Origin: Heterodera schachtii
Lineage: Eukaryota; Nematoda; Chromadorea; Rhabditida; Heteroderidae
Assembly: GCA_023374025.1 (NCBI GenBank)
Contig: SIJG01000124.1
Location: forward strand, 244,607-308,606
DNA length: 64,000 nt
Direction of reading: 5' to 3'
A program made the position numbers and the translations under genes. Of the stretch, positions 46,411 to 58,399 are shown one piece after another. Below the pieces are notes generated by a model. It did no database searches. It was not told where the DNA came from and was given only the letters and a program-made list of their open reading frames with translations. The first letter of the stretch is position 1. The number at the start of each line of letters is the position of its first letter.

Positions 46411-48436
46411 TAGGACATGGGTCTGTGAAGCCTTTGAGATTTTATTTACCTCATTCCTATATTTGTAGATTAGAGTAATTTTTAATAATTATTTTGTATA
46501 AGTTTTTAATTTACTTCAATTGCACTGTTATAATTGTCGAATAATTCATAAATTTCATTATTTATTAAAATTTATTTAATTAAATAAAAATAAAGTTATA
46601 ATCAGGGGTATTTTTTAGATTGTTAAAAACTAATAAATTTTCTTTATAATTACTGCTGGAACTTCCACAATGAAATTTGATAAATAAAAGAATTATTAAA
46701 ATTAATGTACGGAATAAAAAGTACTTCTAAGAAATACTATCAACACAGTAGTTCTTTTTTAATTTCTTCTAGTTGTTCAATTGAGTTTCATTTTCAAATT
46801 TCATCGTGATGTTGTATTTAAAAAATATATACATTAGTTTGTTTTATTGACATTTTTAATAAAACTTTATGAATATTTTGTTAAATTTTTGATAAAAATA
46901 TTTTTGTAATACATATAGATTTTTGATATTTCAAGAAGATAAACATTTATTAATTGCTTTCTATGTTAATATAATATTATATCTCATTAACATTTAATTT
47001 TTCATTATAATACATGGAACTAGGTCTAAATCATTAGGACATGGGTCTGTGAAGCCTTTGAGATTTTATTTACCTCATTCCTATATTTGTAGATTAGAGT
47101 AATTTTTAATAATTATTTTGTATAAGTTTTTAATTTACTTCAATTGCACTGTTATAATTGTCGAATAATTCATAAATTTCATTATTTATTAAAATTTATT
47201 TAATTAAATAAAAATAAAGTTATAATCAGGGGTATTTTTTAGATTGTTAAAAACTAATAAATTTTCTTTATAATTACTGCTGGAACTTCCACAATGAAAT
47301 TTGATAAATAAAAGAATTATTAAAATTAATGTACGGAATAAAAAGTACTTCTAAGAAATACTATCAACACAGTAGTTCTTTTTTAATTTCTTCTAGTTGT
47401 TCAATTGAGTTTCATTTTCAAATTTCATCGTGATGTTGTATTTAAAAAATATATACATTAGTTTGTTTTATTGACATTTTTAATAAAACTTTATGAATAT
47501 TTTGTTAAATTTTTGATAAAAATATTTTTGTAATACATATAGATTTTTGATATTTCAAGAAGATAAACATTTATTAATTGCTTTCTATGTTAATATAATA
47601 TTATATCTCATTAACATTTAATTTTTCATTATAATACATGGAACTAGGTCTAAATCATTAGGACATGGGTCTGTGAAGCCTTTGAGATTTTATTTACCTC
47701 ATTCCTATATTTGTAGATTAGAGTAATTTTTAATAATTATTTTGTATAAGTTTTTAATTTACTTCAATTGCACTGTTATAATTGTCGAATAATTCATAAA
47801 TTTCATTATTTATTAAAATTTATTTAATTAAATAAAAATAAAGTTATAATCAGGGGTATTTTTTAGATTGTTAAAAACTAATAAATTTTCTTTATAATTA
47901 CTGCTGGAACTTCCACAATGAAATTTGATAAATAAAAGAATTATTAAAATTAATGTACGGAATAAAAAGTACTTCTAAGAAATACTATCAACACAGTAGT
48001 TCTTTTTTAATTTCTTCTAGTTGTTCAATTGAGTTTCATTTTCAAATTTCATCGTGATGTTGTATTTAAAAAATATATACATTAGTTTGTTTTATTGACA
48101 TTTTTAATAAAACTTTATGAATATTTTGTTAAATTTTTGATAAAAATATTTTTGTAATACATATAGATTTTTATATTTCAAGAAGGTAAACATTTATTAA
48201 TTGCTTTTAATTTTAATATAGTATTATATCTCATTAACATTTAGTTTTTGATTATAATATATTCATGACAAAAATTGGAACTGGATATGAATCATTAGGA
48301 CATGGGTCTGTGAAGCCTTTGAGATTTTATTTTTTCCTCATTCTTATATTTGTAGATTAGAGTAATTTTTAATAATTATTTGGTATAAGTTTTTAAATTA
48401 AATTCAATTGCACTGTTATAATTGTCGAATAGTTCA
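46411..48436 (+). repeat. Tandem array, 624-bp unit, three full copies plus a partial
   Basis: TAGGACATGGGTCTGTGAAG starts units at 46411, 47035, 47659 and 48296. The first two intervals are exactly 624 bp. Units 1-3 look essentially identical for most of their length. Unit 3 ends, and the partial fourth begins, with a different variant (TTCATGACAAAAATTGGAAC) resembling the single copy at 33958-34330 and the sequence just before unit 1. The array therefore arose by expansion inside one older repeat. No long reading frame. Confidence 0.96.
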
Positions 48437-48741
48437 TTCAATTGATGATTGATAATCCATGTGCAGTTAATCTCAATACGTCGTTTCTCAGTTTCTCATT
48501 TTTAAACAACACATTATATAACTATTTTTTTATGCTTCATTTAGTAAATAATTCACTATTTAGCATTTTGTAATTATTATTATAGAGAATATGTATTATG
48601 GTTTTTATAATATGTATTAATAATTCAATTTTTAAATATTAGGGTTAATATTAATATAATTTTTGTTAAATCATTGCTTTAGTATTCACATTTATAATTT
48701 TTCCTATATATTTTTTATATTTAAATTTTTTCTATTAATCT

Positions 48742-48822
48742 TTGATGGTATTTCTTAGAAGTATTTCTTATTCCGTACATTAATTTAATAATTGTTTTAT
48801 TAAATTTTATTGTGGAAGTAAT
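48742..48822 (-). repeat. Inverted fragment of the 624-bp unit
   Basis: GGTATTTCTTAGAAGTATTT and ATTCCGTACATTAATTTAAT are the reverse complement, with a few differences, of AATGTACGGAATAAAAAGTA...CTTCTAAGAAATACTATC inside the unit (for example 47330-47365). It lies about 310 bp beyond the array, in opposite orientation. Confidence 0.85.
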
Positions 48823-50740
48823 ATAAAAAGCCATTTTCATTTATTTATGAAAATTTTTACGGATTAGGAGTATTAGTTGTTATAAATTTATTTTACTAAA
48901 TTAAGTATGGTTTTGCCTTCTGTGGCTTTATTTGATATTTTTTGATCATAAACGAAAACGAGTGTATTTTGGAAAAATTTTTGTTTTAAAATTTTCAGGC
49001 GCAAATTTATTTTTAGAGTTGTGCGCCTTAATATCGCCAATTTAATATTGTTAAACAAGTCTTATAATTTTTCTCTTTGGGTTTAAAGTATTTTACCATA
49101 ATTAGTTTTAAGTTAAGAAATAATTCATAAACGATTTAAATTTGATAGCGTGATTTTTCTAAATAAAGTTTCGTAAAAAATACATTCGTATTTAAACTAA
49201 TCGAGGAAATAGCCGAAGACTAATTCCAAAAGCGGGAAGTTAAAAAAAATTAAACATTTTATTAAAATTGTATTTATGTTTTAACAGATTTGCTTTTTTA
49301 GATTTAATAGAAATGCTATACTCCACTTGAAGAAAATAGATTAAGCTATATATTTCCTAGCTTATTTATTTTTACTTTTTTTATATTCAAAATATATATA
49401 TTTAATTAGTTTATTTTTTGGTTACTTTAAATTCGCTTAATCTCACGCACCGACTGCAGCTTGAATATTCGTATCTTCATTTACTGTTTCTCATTTGTTT
49501 TGGTTTTTGTTTAAAATCCCTTTGAAAAAATAATTAGAGTAAAAATTTTTAATTACTCAGTTTAAACAGAACATATCATTTTATTTATATTTGTTTTATT
49601 TGAAATTATAATAATTTGTAATTAGGCTTTAATTCAAAAATAGGTATATTAAATCTTGTATTTAGTCATCAGTTGGTAATCTTTTGCTTCGTTTAAAAAC
49701 TAATTTTTGAATATTCGCATATTTGAATTAAATTAGAAAGTATTTAGGCAACAACGATTATGATAGTAAACGCTTTATTTTTTATTAGTGCTTAAATATT
49801 AAATATAATTGTTCATTCATTAGAAATTACTATTACATAATTATATTTGCATATAAATAGTTGTACTTATTTGTTTTGTTTTATGACTTGGTAAAAGAAT
49901 TGCTTTACATTTTCTCTGATGTTTGCGTATTGGTTTAGTTTAATTCTGGGTCTTCTCAACCTATCTTGTGAAGTGGGCTAGGAGGCTCTTAACGGACGTT
50001 TTGTATGTCTTACTGCTTCCAATAAATTTTTCTTTTCTTTAGTTTTTTTATTATTAGCATAAATAAATCGATATTTTATTTGTGATGTAATTAATTAATG
50101 ATAAGATTCTTGTTTGTATTTAGAAAAATCCTTTTTACTTATTTATGTTATGTAAATATTACCAAAAAAAACTGGTTTATAATAAAAAAAAAATTTGGAT
50201 GCAATATTCTAATTATTATGAAATTTTGAACGTGATTTTTGATGTGAGTTCTCTCTTTACCAGGAATCTCTTAGTTGGTTTAAACTTTAAAGTAATTATT
50301 TGGTTACTGAATATTTATTTGCATTACTTTTAATTTATCAGAAAAGCAAATTGAATTTAATTTTTAAAATGACTAAATTAATCTCATCTGTATTTAAAAA
50401 TATATGTAATTCTATTTAATTATTAATCAATATGATTTACACACATTAAAATCATATCAGCAATATTTGATTAAAGTTTTTTTTCCATTTTGATTAATGA
50501 AACTTTCATATTATTAGATAAGATCTTTTAATATTAAGCAAAAAGTTTTTGTTTTTCTTTTAAAATTGAATTATTGCGCACATGCTCTCCTGTTATGAAT
50601 TTGCGGCAACAAATTGTTAAAGTTTTATTCATTTTATGATTATGGGTATAAAATTTTTCCTTTTTATTTATTGCACTTTTTCAGAATTGCAAAATTAGCA
50701 AAATAAATTCATCTTAGTTTAGTTGATGATTAAGTCATCT
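48823..50740. other. T-rich block at the centre of the large inversion
   Basis: T-biased, becoming mixed after 50.1 kb. The axis of the 19-kb inverted relationship falls near 48.9-49.3 kb. A GC-richer patch at 49944-50042 is listed separately. Nothing else recognised. Confidence 0.5.
49944..50042 (+). other. Candidate open patch, 32 codons
   Basis: The + strand frame between stops at 49941 and 50040 reads FWVFSTYLVKWARRLLTDVL and then a Leu-rich end. AATAAA overlaps at about 50021. The DNA (GTGAAGTGGGCTAGGAGGCTC, core GTGGGCTAGGAGGC) is far GC-richer than the surroundings. No acceptor with a pyrimidine tract is evident. Could equally be a transposon relic. Confidence 0.18.
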
Positions 50741-51922
50741 TTTGGGTGAATAGGCGAATCATTCCGTTCTTTTACAATCAAAACTTTAAAAAAAAAACTT
50801 ATTGATGTAAAAGAACAAAATTATTCAGTTATTAGCTTGCTTAACAATGTAAATCGATGCTTCCAAATATATTTGCTCCAACCCAGCACAAAACAAAAAA
50901 TAAGTACAACCAATTTTAAAAATCCTCATAATTTTATCGTTAGAATAAATTCTATGCCTTAAGCAGCATAATGTTTAATTAAAAATATTGGAAAAGTTAT
51001 GTGAATTTCTGAAAATCCCATCCATGTAATCCCAAGAGCTAAAAACAATCAAAAGGAAATACATATGTATTTTATAAATCAAAATTCAATAAAAGACTTA
51101 AAAATACGAGGGATAATTTTCAGGAAAAGAAAAAATTTAAATCCGTCTTTATATAAAAAATTCACAAAAGGAAAAACATATAAAAACTGAAGAAGGACAT
51201 GAAGTTAAATGCTTAAACGCAGAAGAATTTTCTACAAGAGAAAAAAAATAAACAATTTAAATGAAAAATTCATAATGCAAAAGAATTAAGATAGAATTTA
51301 TTTAAAACAATTCTATTATATCAAATTTACAATAAAGAAATAAAATAATTATACATTTAATTCCAGATTGTACATCGTTAAAGGACAAAAGCGCCATAAA
51401 TCTGGTAACTAAAATTATAAAAAATGCAAAAATTCATTCCAATCACTAAAAAATTTATCTGATAATAAAAAAAGTCAAAAAAAAAACCTAATTATCTCCA
51501 ATTTCTCTGGCAAGTTGGATCTTTCCTAAACCTGGTTTTCTTGGATTGTTGTCCAGAAACACAGGTCAAATATGATAAAACCAGGTCAATGTTTTTTCAA
51601 AAAGATCGTTACTTATTTTATTGAAAATTAACCATTTAATTTTATGATTCATTTTATCTCCCGTTTAGTGTTTTTAAATTTGTTTTAAAAATAAAAAAAT
51701 TTCTGCGCAATAAAGAGTTTTTAATAAACTTTGGAAAATATAATACATTTATACCCAATAGACTTCTAAAATAAATAATAAAGCAAGCTTATTCAAAAAA
51801 ATAAGAGATTATTTTCAGAGGAGGTTTGCATAACGTTGGACAAAATTTCCCGGAAAAAGAAAAAGTGTGATCGTTTTAAATTAAAAATTTTTCAATGGAA
51901 ATGAAAAATGATTAAACCAATT
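50741..51922. other. A-rich block with an inverted pair
   Basis: The skew turns A-rich at about 50.74 kb. AACCTGGTTTT near 51529 and AAAACCAGGTC near 51579 form an inverted pair with a 40-bp loop in a slightly richer patch. Otherwise low complexity. Confidence 0.5.
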
Positions 51923-52335
51923 TAGAGCTGCTACGACGTTACTCAAAATCCATCAAATGGGCGTTACTCTAAAAATCATTTAAAAATTTGTTATACCTTT
52001 GCCAAAAAAGCAAGCAAATTTTAAAACCTTATATCATTCGATAGCCAGAAATAATTTTATTAGAATACAAAATTTCAAAAAGTTTAATTAAGTTTAAAGT
52101 AATTGTTCAAGAAAACTTGCTTTTTTGAGTTTCTTAGGTCATAACTTTTTAGAAACTTTTTTTAATTTGTAGGATAATGGATAACAGCATATACTTAGAG
52201 CTACCTAATAATATTAAGATAGCAAAATTTGATTCATTTTGGGCGAAGTTATGAATAATTTTCTGTCAACAATTTTTATTTTTATGGTTAGTGACGCCCA
52301 TTTTGATGCTTTTTGATTAACGACCCAGCATCAAA
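51923..52335. mobile_element. Decayed hAT-like MITE, about 410 bp
   Basis: The left TAGAGCTGCTACGACGTTAC continues as CATCAAATGGGCGTTACT. The right end is an imperfect complement (GTGACGCCCATTTTGATGC to TTAACGACCCAGCATC). Alignment of the roughly 45-bp ends is convincing despite substitutions. The TSD is no longer recognisable. The interior has the TATCATTCGATAGCC motif and its partner AGAGCTACC about 170 bp apart, as in the 7754 element. Relatives at 56487 and 7630. Confidence 0.8.
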
Positions 52336-52367
52336 ATTAAATAAGGAAAAAATATAAGAAAATTAAA

Positions 52368-52815
52368 ACATACCGATGATATTGATGCTGTAATTTTGAA
52401 ACCCCCTCATCTTATTCAGTGACCGAATTTATTTATTTATTTTGTTACTTAGGTCGGTGTAAAGCTTTTGCGTATTAATTGATTGATTAAAATAAAATTT
52501 CATCCGAGCTATTGAACACGTCCCGTTACTGCGGTTCATATACAAAAGTCAAATAAGCTCTTTTATTTATTTTAATTATAATTAATAATTTTTATTTTTT
52601 TTGAATACAAACAGAGTGGCAAACAAAATATCTTATCGAGCAGACTTTATAAGAAAAATTTAAATTTCAAAATAGGCATAAAATTTTTTGTTTTAAAAGA
52701 ATAGAAATTTATACAAAAAACAAAATAAATATATAAATTGGAACATACTAGTCAACTTATCGTTAAACTAGTATAAATAAAAATTCAACTGAAAATAAAA
52801 GTAAAAAAGAGTGGT
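52368..52815 (-). repeat. Inner arm of 19-kb inverted relationship, right
   Basis: Complement of 45222-45475, interrupted by about 200 bp (roughly 52565-52770) without a counterpart. It begins at ACCGATGATATTGATGCTGT, 33 bp after the 51923 MITE ends, so the MITE may have inserted at or near the arm boundary. Confidence 0.9.
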
Positions 52816-53249
52816 ATTTTATATTAATATTTATAAAAAAATATCAAATCTAAAAATTTAAAAAGTGCTAATTGAACATTTTAGAACAAATTTGTTTGGG
52901 ACAAGGCCCAGATTAAATTATTTTGGCTTAAAATTTCTAGCGTAAAATGGACCACTTACTGAAATTTTAGATAACTTTGTTTATCTCATCAAGAATGACT
53001 TATTTTAATCATATAACAATCAGAAAAATAAATAATCATAAAAGACAAAGTATAAGCGAGAGATTAATAAAATAATAAATTAACTTATATCTAAAATCGA
53101 ATAAAAGCCAACGATAAAATAAACGAATCTAATAAGTTAAAGCTTATTATCCAACAATTTACAATGTAATGTAAATAATTTAAAATTAAAAAAAAGTACA
53201 TTTGGACATAACAAAAATTTTAATCTATTAATACTGTTTAACTAATCAT

Positions 53250-53598
53250 TAGGGCTTCTTTTTTAGGCAAATGCCTAAAATTTTGCGCACTTGACACGCA
53301 AAGATAAGCACGAAAAACGCATTTTCCGCTTGGTTTGGGATGTCTACGATGACGTTTATAATGCCTATTTTAAAAATTTGTCTTTGTCTGAAAAAAACTT
53401 AAACTATTAGGTAATTTCATTTACATTTGAAATATTTAAGTTTTTAAATTTTTAAATACCTAAAAAGCTTAAATAAAATTTTTTTTGCCTATTTTGTGTT
53501 TATTTGAGGATTTTTTTATGCCTATTTAATGCCTATTTTGCGATTTTTTCTGCCTATTTTAGGTGTGTATTTCGCGATTTTTTGTACCTAAAAAAAAT
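53250..53598. mobile_element. Internally deleted relative of the 28745 MITE
   Basis: Starts TAGGGCTTCTTTTTTAGGC, followed by AAATGCCTAAAATT, GATAAGCACGAAAAACGC, CGCTTGGTTTGGGATGTC and TGCCTATTTT repeats as in the 28745 element, but lacks most of the middle. The right end is decayed (GTACCTAAAAAAAATAATT instead of CCTAAAAAAAGAATCCCTA). No TSD can be read. Absent from the opposite arm of the 19-kb inversion. Confidence 0.88.
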
Positions 53599-55895
53599 AA
53601 TTAATAAATAGATGCAAAGGCACGAACGAATTTATTTTTGCATGAAATGAATTAATACATACAATTATTAATTATAAATAAAAATAAAATTGAAAAACAA
53701 GCAAGTAATATTAAACAACAAAAATGCTAACCATCGTCATAAGATAAAATTTCGTCTACACAACAAGTGATCTTAATACTAATGTAATTTAATTTATAAA
53801 TTAAAATACCAGAAAATGATTATTATGTTAACATTAATATTCTAATATCTTTTGTTTACTTTTAAATCTTCTAATGTTTTAAAGAAATTACTTAAATCAG
53901 AATAATTTGAAAAAAAATTTTATAATTACGATAACTGTCTTAAAATTAAAAAACAATTAATACACATAAAAAGCGCAATAGATGAAGAGATAAGCCAAAT
54001 CGAGGACATGAAAGTCAGATAAAAAAAAAAATTCAACTATTGAACGCAAATAAATTTTTTTTATAGAAAATGAAAGTATTAAGAGAAATTTTTAATTTAA
54101 AAAAAAAAAAAAATTAATAATCGTTGTTTACAAAATTTAGACGAATATTCAAAAACCAAAAAATACCTTTAAAGTTGAAGGTATCTGAATGAAAGAATTA
54201 AATAAAAAAATTTATGCATACTTTTTTTTTAAAGGTAATCAATTCACGAAATATGAGTTGAATATGTTTATAAAATATATAAAAATAATAATTAAAATAA
54301 TTAAACATGGAAATATTGTAAAGTAATATAAATTATTAATAGGAACATATTTTGTTAAAATAAAACAGTATTAATGAATTCGTTTTGAAAATGAATTAAA
54401 AAATAATTTTTTTTTTTTAATAAATATTATAATTTATTAATATAAATTTATAATTCGCCAACCTAAATATAAAATAAATAAAAATTTAAATTTTCTTAAT
54501 CAAATGGATTCAACAAACTTTATAACATATTATATAATAAAATGAGTTCTCCACCAAGTGTCTGCAATCAATGAAGAAAAGGCGTCAAGAAAAAAATGAA
54601 ATAAAAAAGTAAGACATTAAATTTATTAATATTTATATTTATATAAAACTGTTAATTTATAAAGTAGCAAAAAGTTACCGTGAAATTAAAAAATTGTTAC
54701 AAAAAATGAAAAGATTTTTAAAATTTGTAATGTAAGGAAGATAAAAACAAAATAAACGAAATTGACAATTTTTTTTGACACTCATTGAATTTCGAGAAGC
54801 TCTTTACCAAATCAAGGAGCTGGAGTGAATAAAATTTATTAAATATAGTTTAATTTAAAAATTTACACAAAATTTAATTAGGTGTAAACATATTTTCCAA
54901 GGTTCCTCAATAAATCGATAAATAATTTTTCGATTTTGAAAATAAGAGAAATTAAAATTAGAAATCCAAGGCGGCCTACCCGCTAAATTTCTGATTTTTC
55001 AATACATTGTAAAAAATAAATAACTAAACAAAAACCATAGATTAATTTAAAACAACATAAAACTAAAACCTAATTTATGACTAAAAAAATAATAAATAAT
55101 TACCAATATTCATCAAACAACATTTATTTGATCGCGCCATCAATGCTAATTTATTATTATGTGACTATTCTTTAAATGAGTATATAATTACTAATAATTA
55201 TCCAAAAATTAAATTTTAGAGAAAATAAATCATTAAAAAATTATTTCTTTGGAAGAAAACCCTCCACTTTTTTTATGAAATAATTAAAATATAAACCCTT
55301 CAATTAAAATATGACAAAAGAATAAGCAATGTAAGAAGGCTATGATCAAGAAAACACCTAAGTACCACCATCACATCAAAAGAAAACAAAATTAAACAAT
55401 GAACAAAAATTTCCTGAATAATAAATATGACAAACGATTCCCTACAAAGAAATATTTAATAACTTAATTAAAAAATAATAAATAAAAAACAAAAAATTAA
55501 TTAAGCTTTACAATTGCTAAATTCAGCATCTGTACTTATGAACAAAAATTTAATGACCAACAAAAATAAGTTAAATTTAATGAAACATTATGTACTATTA
55601 CAAAATGGCATAAAATCTCTAATTAATGAAAAATTTTAAAATGGTTTCTTCAAACTGATAAAAAGCTTTATAAAACTGCAAAAATTAAGTTTCTATATAA
55701 AACAAAATTTAAATAATTCCTGATAATCAGACTGCGTTAGATAATATAATAAATCGAATCAAAAACAATGATAATTAAAAGTGAAAAAATAATTATTCTA
55801 TAATTATGAAAACTTTCAGTTTTTAAACCAACGAAACTAGGTTCATATTTTAATGCATGAAAAAAATTAATTAATTGATAATATTTTAAGTGTTT
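53599..55895. other. A-rich block containing middle arm segment
   Basis: Holds the arm 54651-54831, listed separately. A patch at 54965-54990 (AAGGCGGCCTACCCGC) and TTGATCGCGCCATCAATGC at about 55128 are slightly richer. No gene seen. Confidence 0.5.
54651..54831 (-). repeat. Middle arm segment, right
   Basis: Complement of 44041-44170 plus 43841-43865. AAAGTAGCAAAAAGTTACCG and ACCAAATCAAGGAGCT are the clearest stretches. Confidence 0.85.
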
Positions 55896-56150
55896 TTACA
55901 AAGAAATTTTTAAATTCCAGCGATAATTGTTATAAAACGTATATGCGTTGTCTTTTATAAAAGGAAACAAATATTTATTAATGATTTTTTTATTATTAAA
56001 TTTTCTATAAATTAATTTTGCTTGCTTTTCATTGTGAATGTGAAAACATGGTGTTTTATCGAGATCAAATCTAATCACAACTGTTTCATTAGGTGTTCCT
56101 TTCTTTAATTGAGTTTTTGTGAAAATGCCCTTAAAAACATTCAAACAAAA
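55896..56150 (-). other. Open frame of about 82-85 codons, protein-like but unassigned
   Basis: The least repetitive-looking long frame of the window. It contains KKGTPNETVVIRFDLDKTP, then CFHIHNEKQAKLIYRKF and a Lys/Asn/Tyr-rich tail ending RWNLKISL before TAA (55896-55898). Charged, hydrophobic and aromatic residues are mixed as in a folded protein, unlike the Phe/Ile runs of chance frames here. There is no internal Met and no ATG start, and the upstream stop lies a few codons before. It would have to be an internal or terminal exon or a relic. No family recognised. Confidence 0.3.
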
Positions 56151-56189
56151 CCTTTAGTTTCTTCTAAAATAAATTTATTTCTTATAAAA

Positions 56190-56487
56190 TGGGGATTCTG
56201 TGGAAGGGGGGGAGGGGGAGATAATGTTCGGATCTGGGCGATGTATATTATTTTTATTATTTAAAGTTGCTTTTTAATTTTTCTCAGGTATAACTTTTTT
56301 GAAATTTTATAAATTTTTTGAAATTTTGCAGGGATAATAGAAAACGCATAGGGCTATCGAAAGGAAACAAGTCTTCAAAATTTGATTTATTTTCGGCGAA
56401 CTTGTAAACAATTTCTTTCAATAATTTCCATTTTATGGTTTTTTGAGTAACGCCCATTTTATGGTTTTTGATTAACGACCGGCACCC
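56190..56487. mobile_element. Left-truncated MITE related to 51923-52335
   Basis: The right end GTAACGCCCATTTTATGG..GATTAACGACCGGCACCCT matches both termini of the 51923 element and suggests a canonical start AGGGTGCCGGTCGTTAATC. The interior carries TAGGGCTATCGAAAGG and TATAACTTTTTTGAAATTTT as in the 7754 and 52-kb elements. The left side begins in a G-run (GGAAGGGGGGGAGGGGG, about 56203-56219) with no TIR. TSD not found. Confidence 0.75.
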
Positions 56488-58399
56488 TCAATTACGTGTT
56501 GGCGAACAATTTGAATATTCAGCTTAAGAAATAACTTAAAGCTTTAGATTTAAAATATAAAATACAGTATTAAAGCAATCTTCTATTAAAGTGAATAAAC
56601 ATAAAATTCATTAAAAATACAAAAAAATCGAAAAAATCATACATTAATTCAACAATTTATCATTTAAAAAATGTAATGAATGAAAAAACAAAAAGAACAT
56701 TTGTACATAACAAAAATTTTTTCTTTATTAATTAAGTTATAAACTAATCACGAATCAAAAATTATTAATAGATTCAAATGCACGAACGATTGTTATTTTC
56801 GCATGAATTATTTAATACATATAATGATTATACTTTGAATAATGTCAAAAAATAATACCGCACAAATAATTAAAATATAAATTAACTTTATATTTCAAAT
56901 GAACAAGACCTCGAAGGCGTTAATACGTATATCTGGACAAATAAATAATTAATTCTATTTATAAATGCTCATTTAAGACAAACAATACGTATTTGAATAA
57001 GAAATGTAATATTTTTTAATATCTGCTAAATTAGGAACCAAAATATATTTTTGCACTATCATTAATTCTTTGGTATTTTTTACTAAACAGTAATTAAAGT
57101 TATAATTCATTGTTAAAATTGATAGTTAAGAAATAATTATTAACACAAAAACGAAAGCTAAATATATTAGCTTAAATAAATATTTAGAAGAATTTATAAA
57201 ATAATAAATACCCGACCACAAATGTTTCCTCACAAGTTGCACAACTCATGAAGTTGTCAAATTAACGCTTAGAATATGAATAGGCATCCCAAAAGTATTA
57301 ATCGTTAAATAAGTATTTTCTTTTAAAAAACACAGTTATAAATTCGTATTGTTAAAAATTTAGATATTTGAATTATTTATTAAAAACGATTTTCAAATGA
57401 AACCCTGGATGGGTATTATACGATGATACGTCATCAATTTGAATTTAAAAACTAATAACAATGCAGCGGGCAATGAATAAATGTATTAATGTGAAAAAAT
57501 AAGATGTAAAAAAATTAAACATAATTATATTTCAAAGGAAACCTTAAATAAACATTTGAAAAAACTGACTTAAACTAAAATTTAACCTTCAAACTAAAGT
57601 GATTAAACATCTGTTTTTATCTTCAGGTATATTTGTCGGCAACTTCATAAACATGTTTTAAAATTATTTTTAAGAACTCAAATGATTATTTTAACATACG
57701 GTGTAAAAGAAAAATAAAAATTAACAGATATTAAAGTTAGACTCATTTATATAAATACAATTAGTATTTGTTAAAAAAAGACCCATCGAAAAATAACATG
57801 CTGTAAAATATTTTTTTATTATGATTAAAATCATTTTAACCATTTTCATCCTTGAACGAAATCGTGATCCGTTCCAAATGAAAAGAAAATATTAATGACT
57901 CTAAGCTCAAAAAAAAGAAACCCCAATAAAATCTCAAATAATTTTTAGTCACATCTCATAGTCATTTTATCTTTCAGCTAAAATTGGGAAATATTGTGTT
58001 AAATTCATCAAATAAGAAAATAAAAGTAAAGTTTATAAGAATTTAAAAATAATAAACCATTAAATAAATAAATTTTAGTACATTTAAAAATTGAATATAC
58101 TATATAAATTTGACAGTGAATTGAATATACAATCCCGCTTTTTTTTATCAATATAAATCAATTTAGCCTACACATTCAAACAAGAAGACAGCAAGTTCGT
58201 CTGAGACAGCAAGTTTGTCTGTAAATACAAAATAAATATGTAAATGCTATGTTTTACAGGAAATGTGTATGAAAACAATGGATCCGTTATCAGTGCTTGC
58301 TTATTGATGTCATGCTTGATAATTTTTGAAAATAATAAATGAGTGTTTTCTTTAAATAAATTAAACACTTTATTTTTATAAACATTATTTTTTTAATTT
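56488..58399. other. A-rich block with a tandem 18-mer
   Basis: A-biased. AGACAGCAAGTTCGTCTG occurs twice in tandem at 58185-58220 (second copy with TTTGTCTG); each unit is itself near-palindromic (AGACA..TGTCT). No gene seen. Confidence 0.5.

Noticed and set aside
46411..48436. CRISPR-like or clustered short repeats
   Set aside because: Units are 624 bp and contiguous with no spacers; this is a tandem duplication array.
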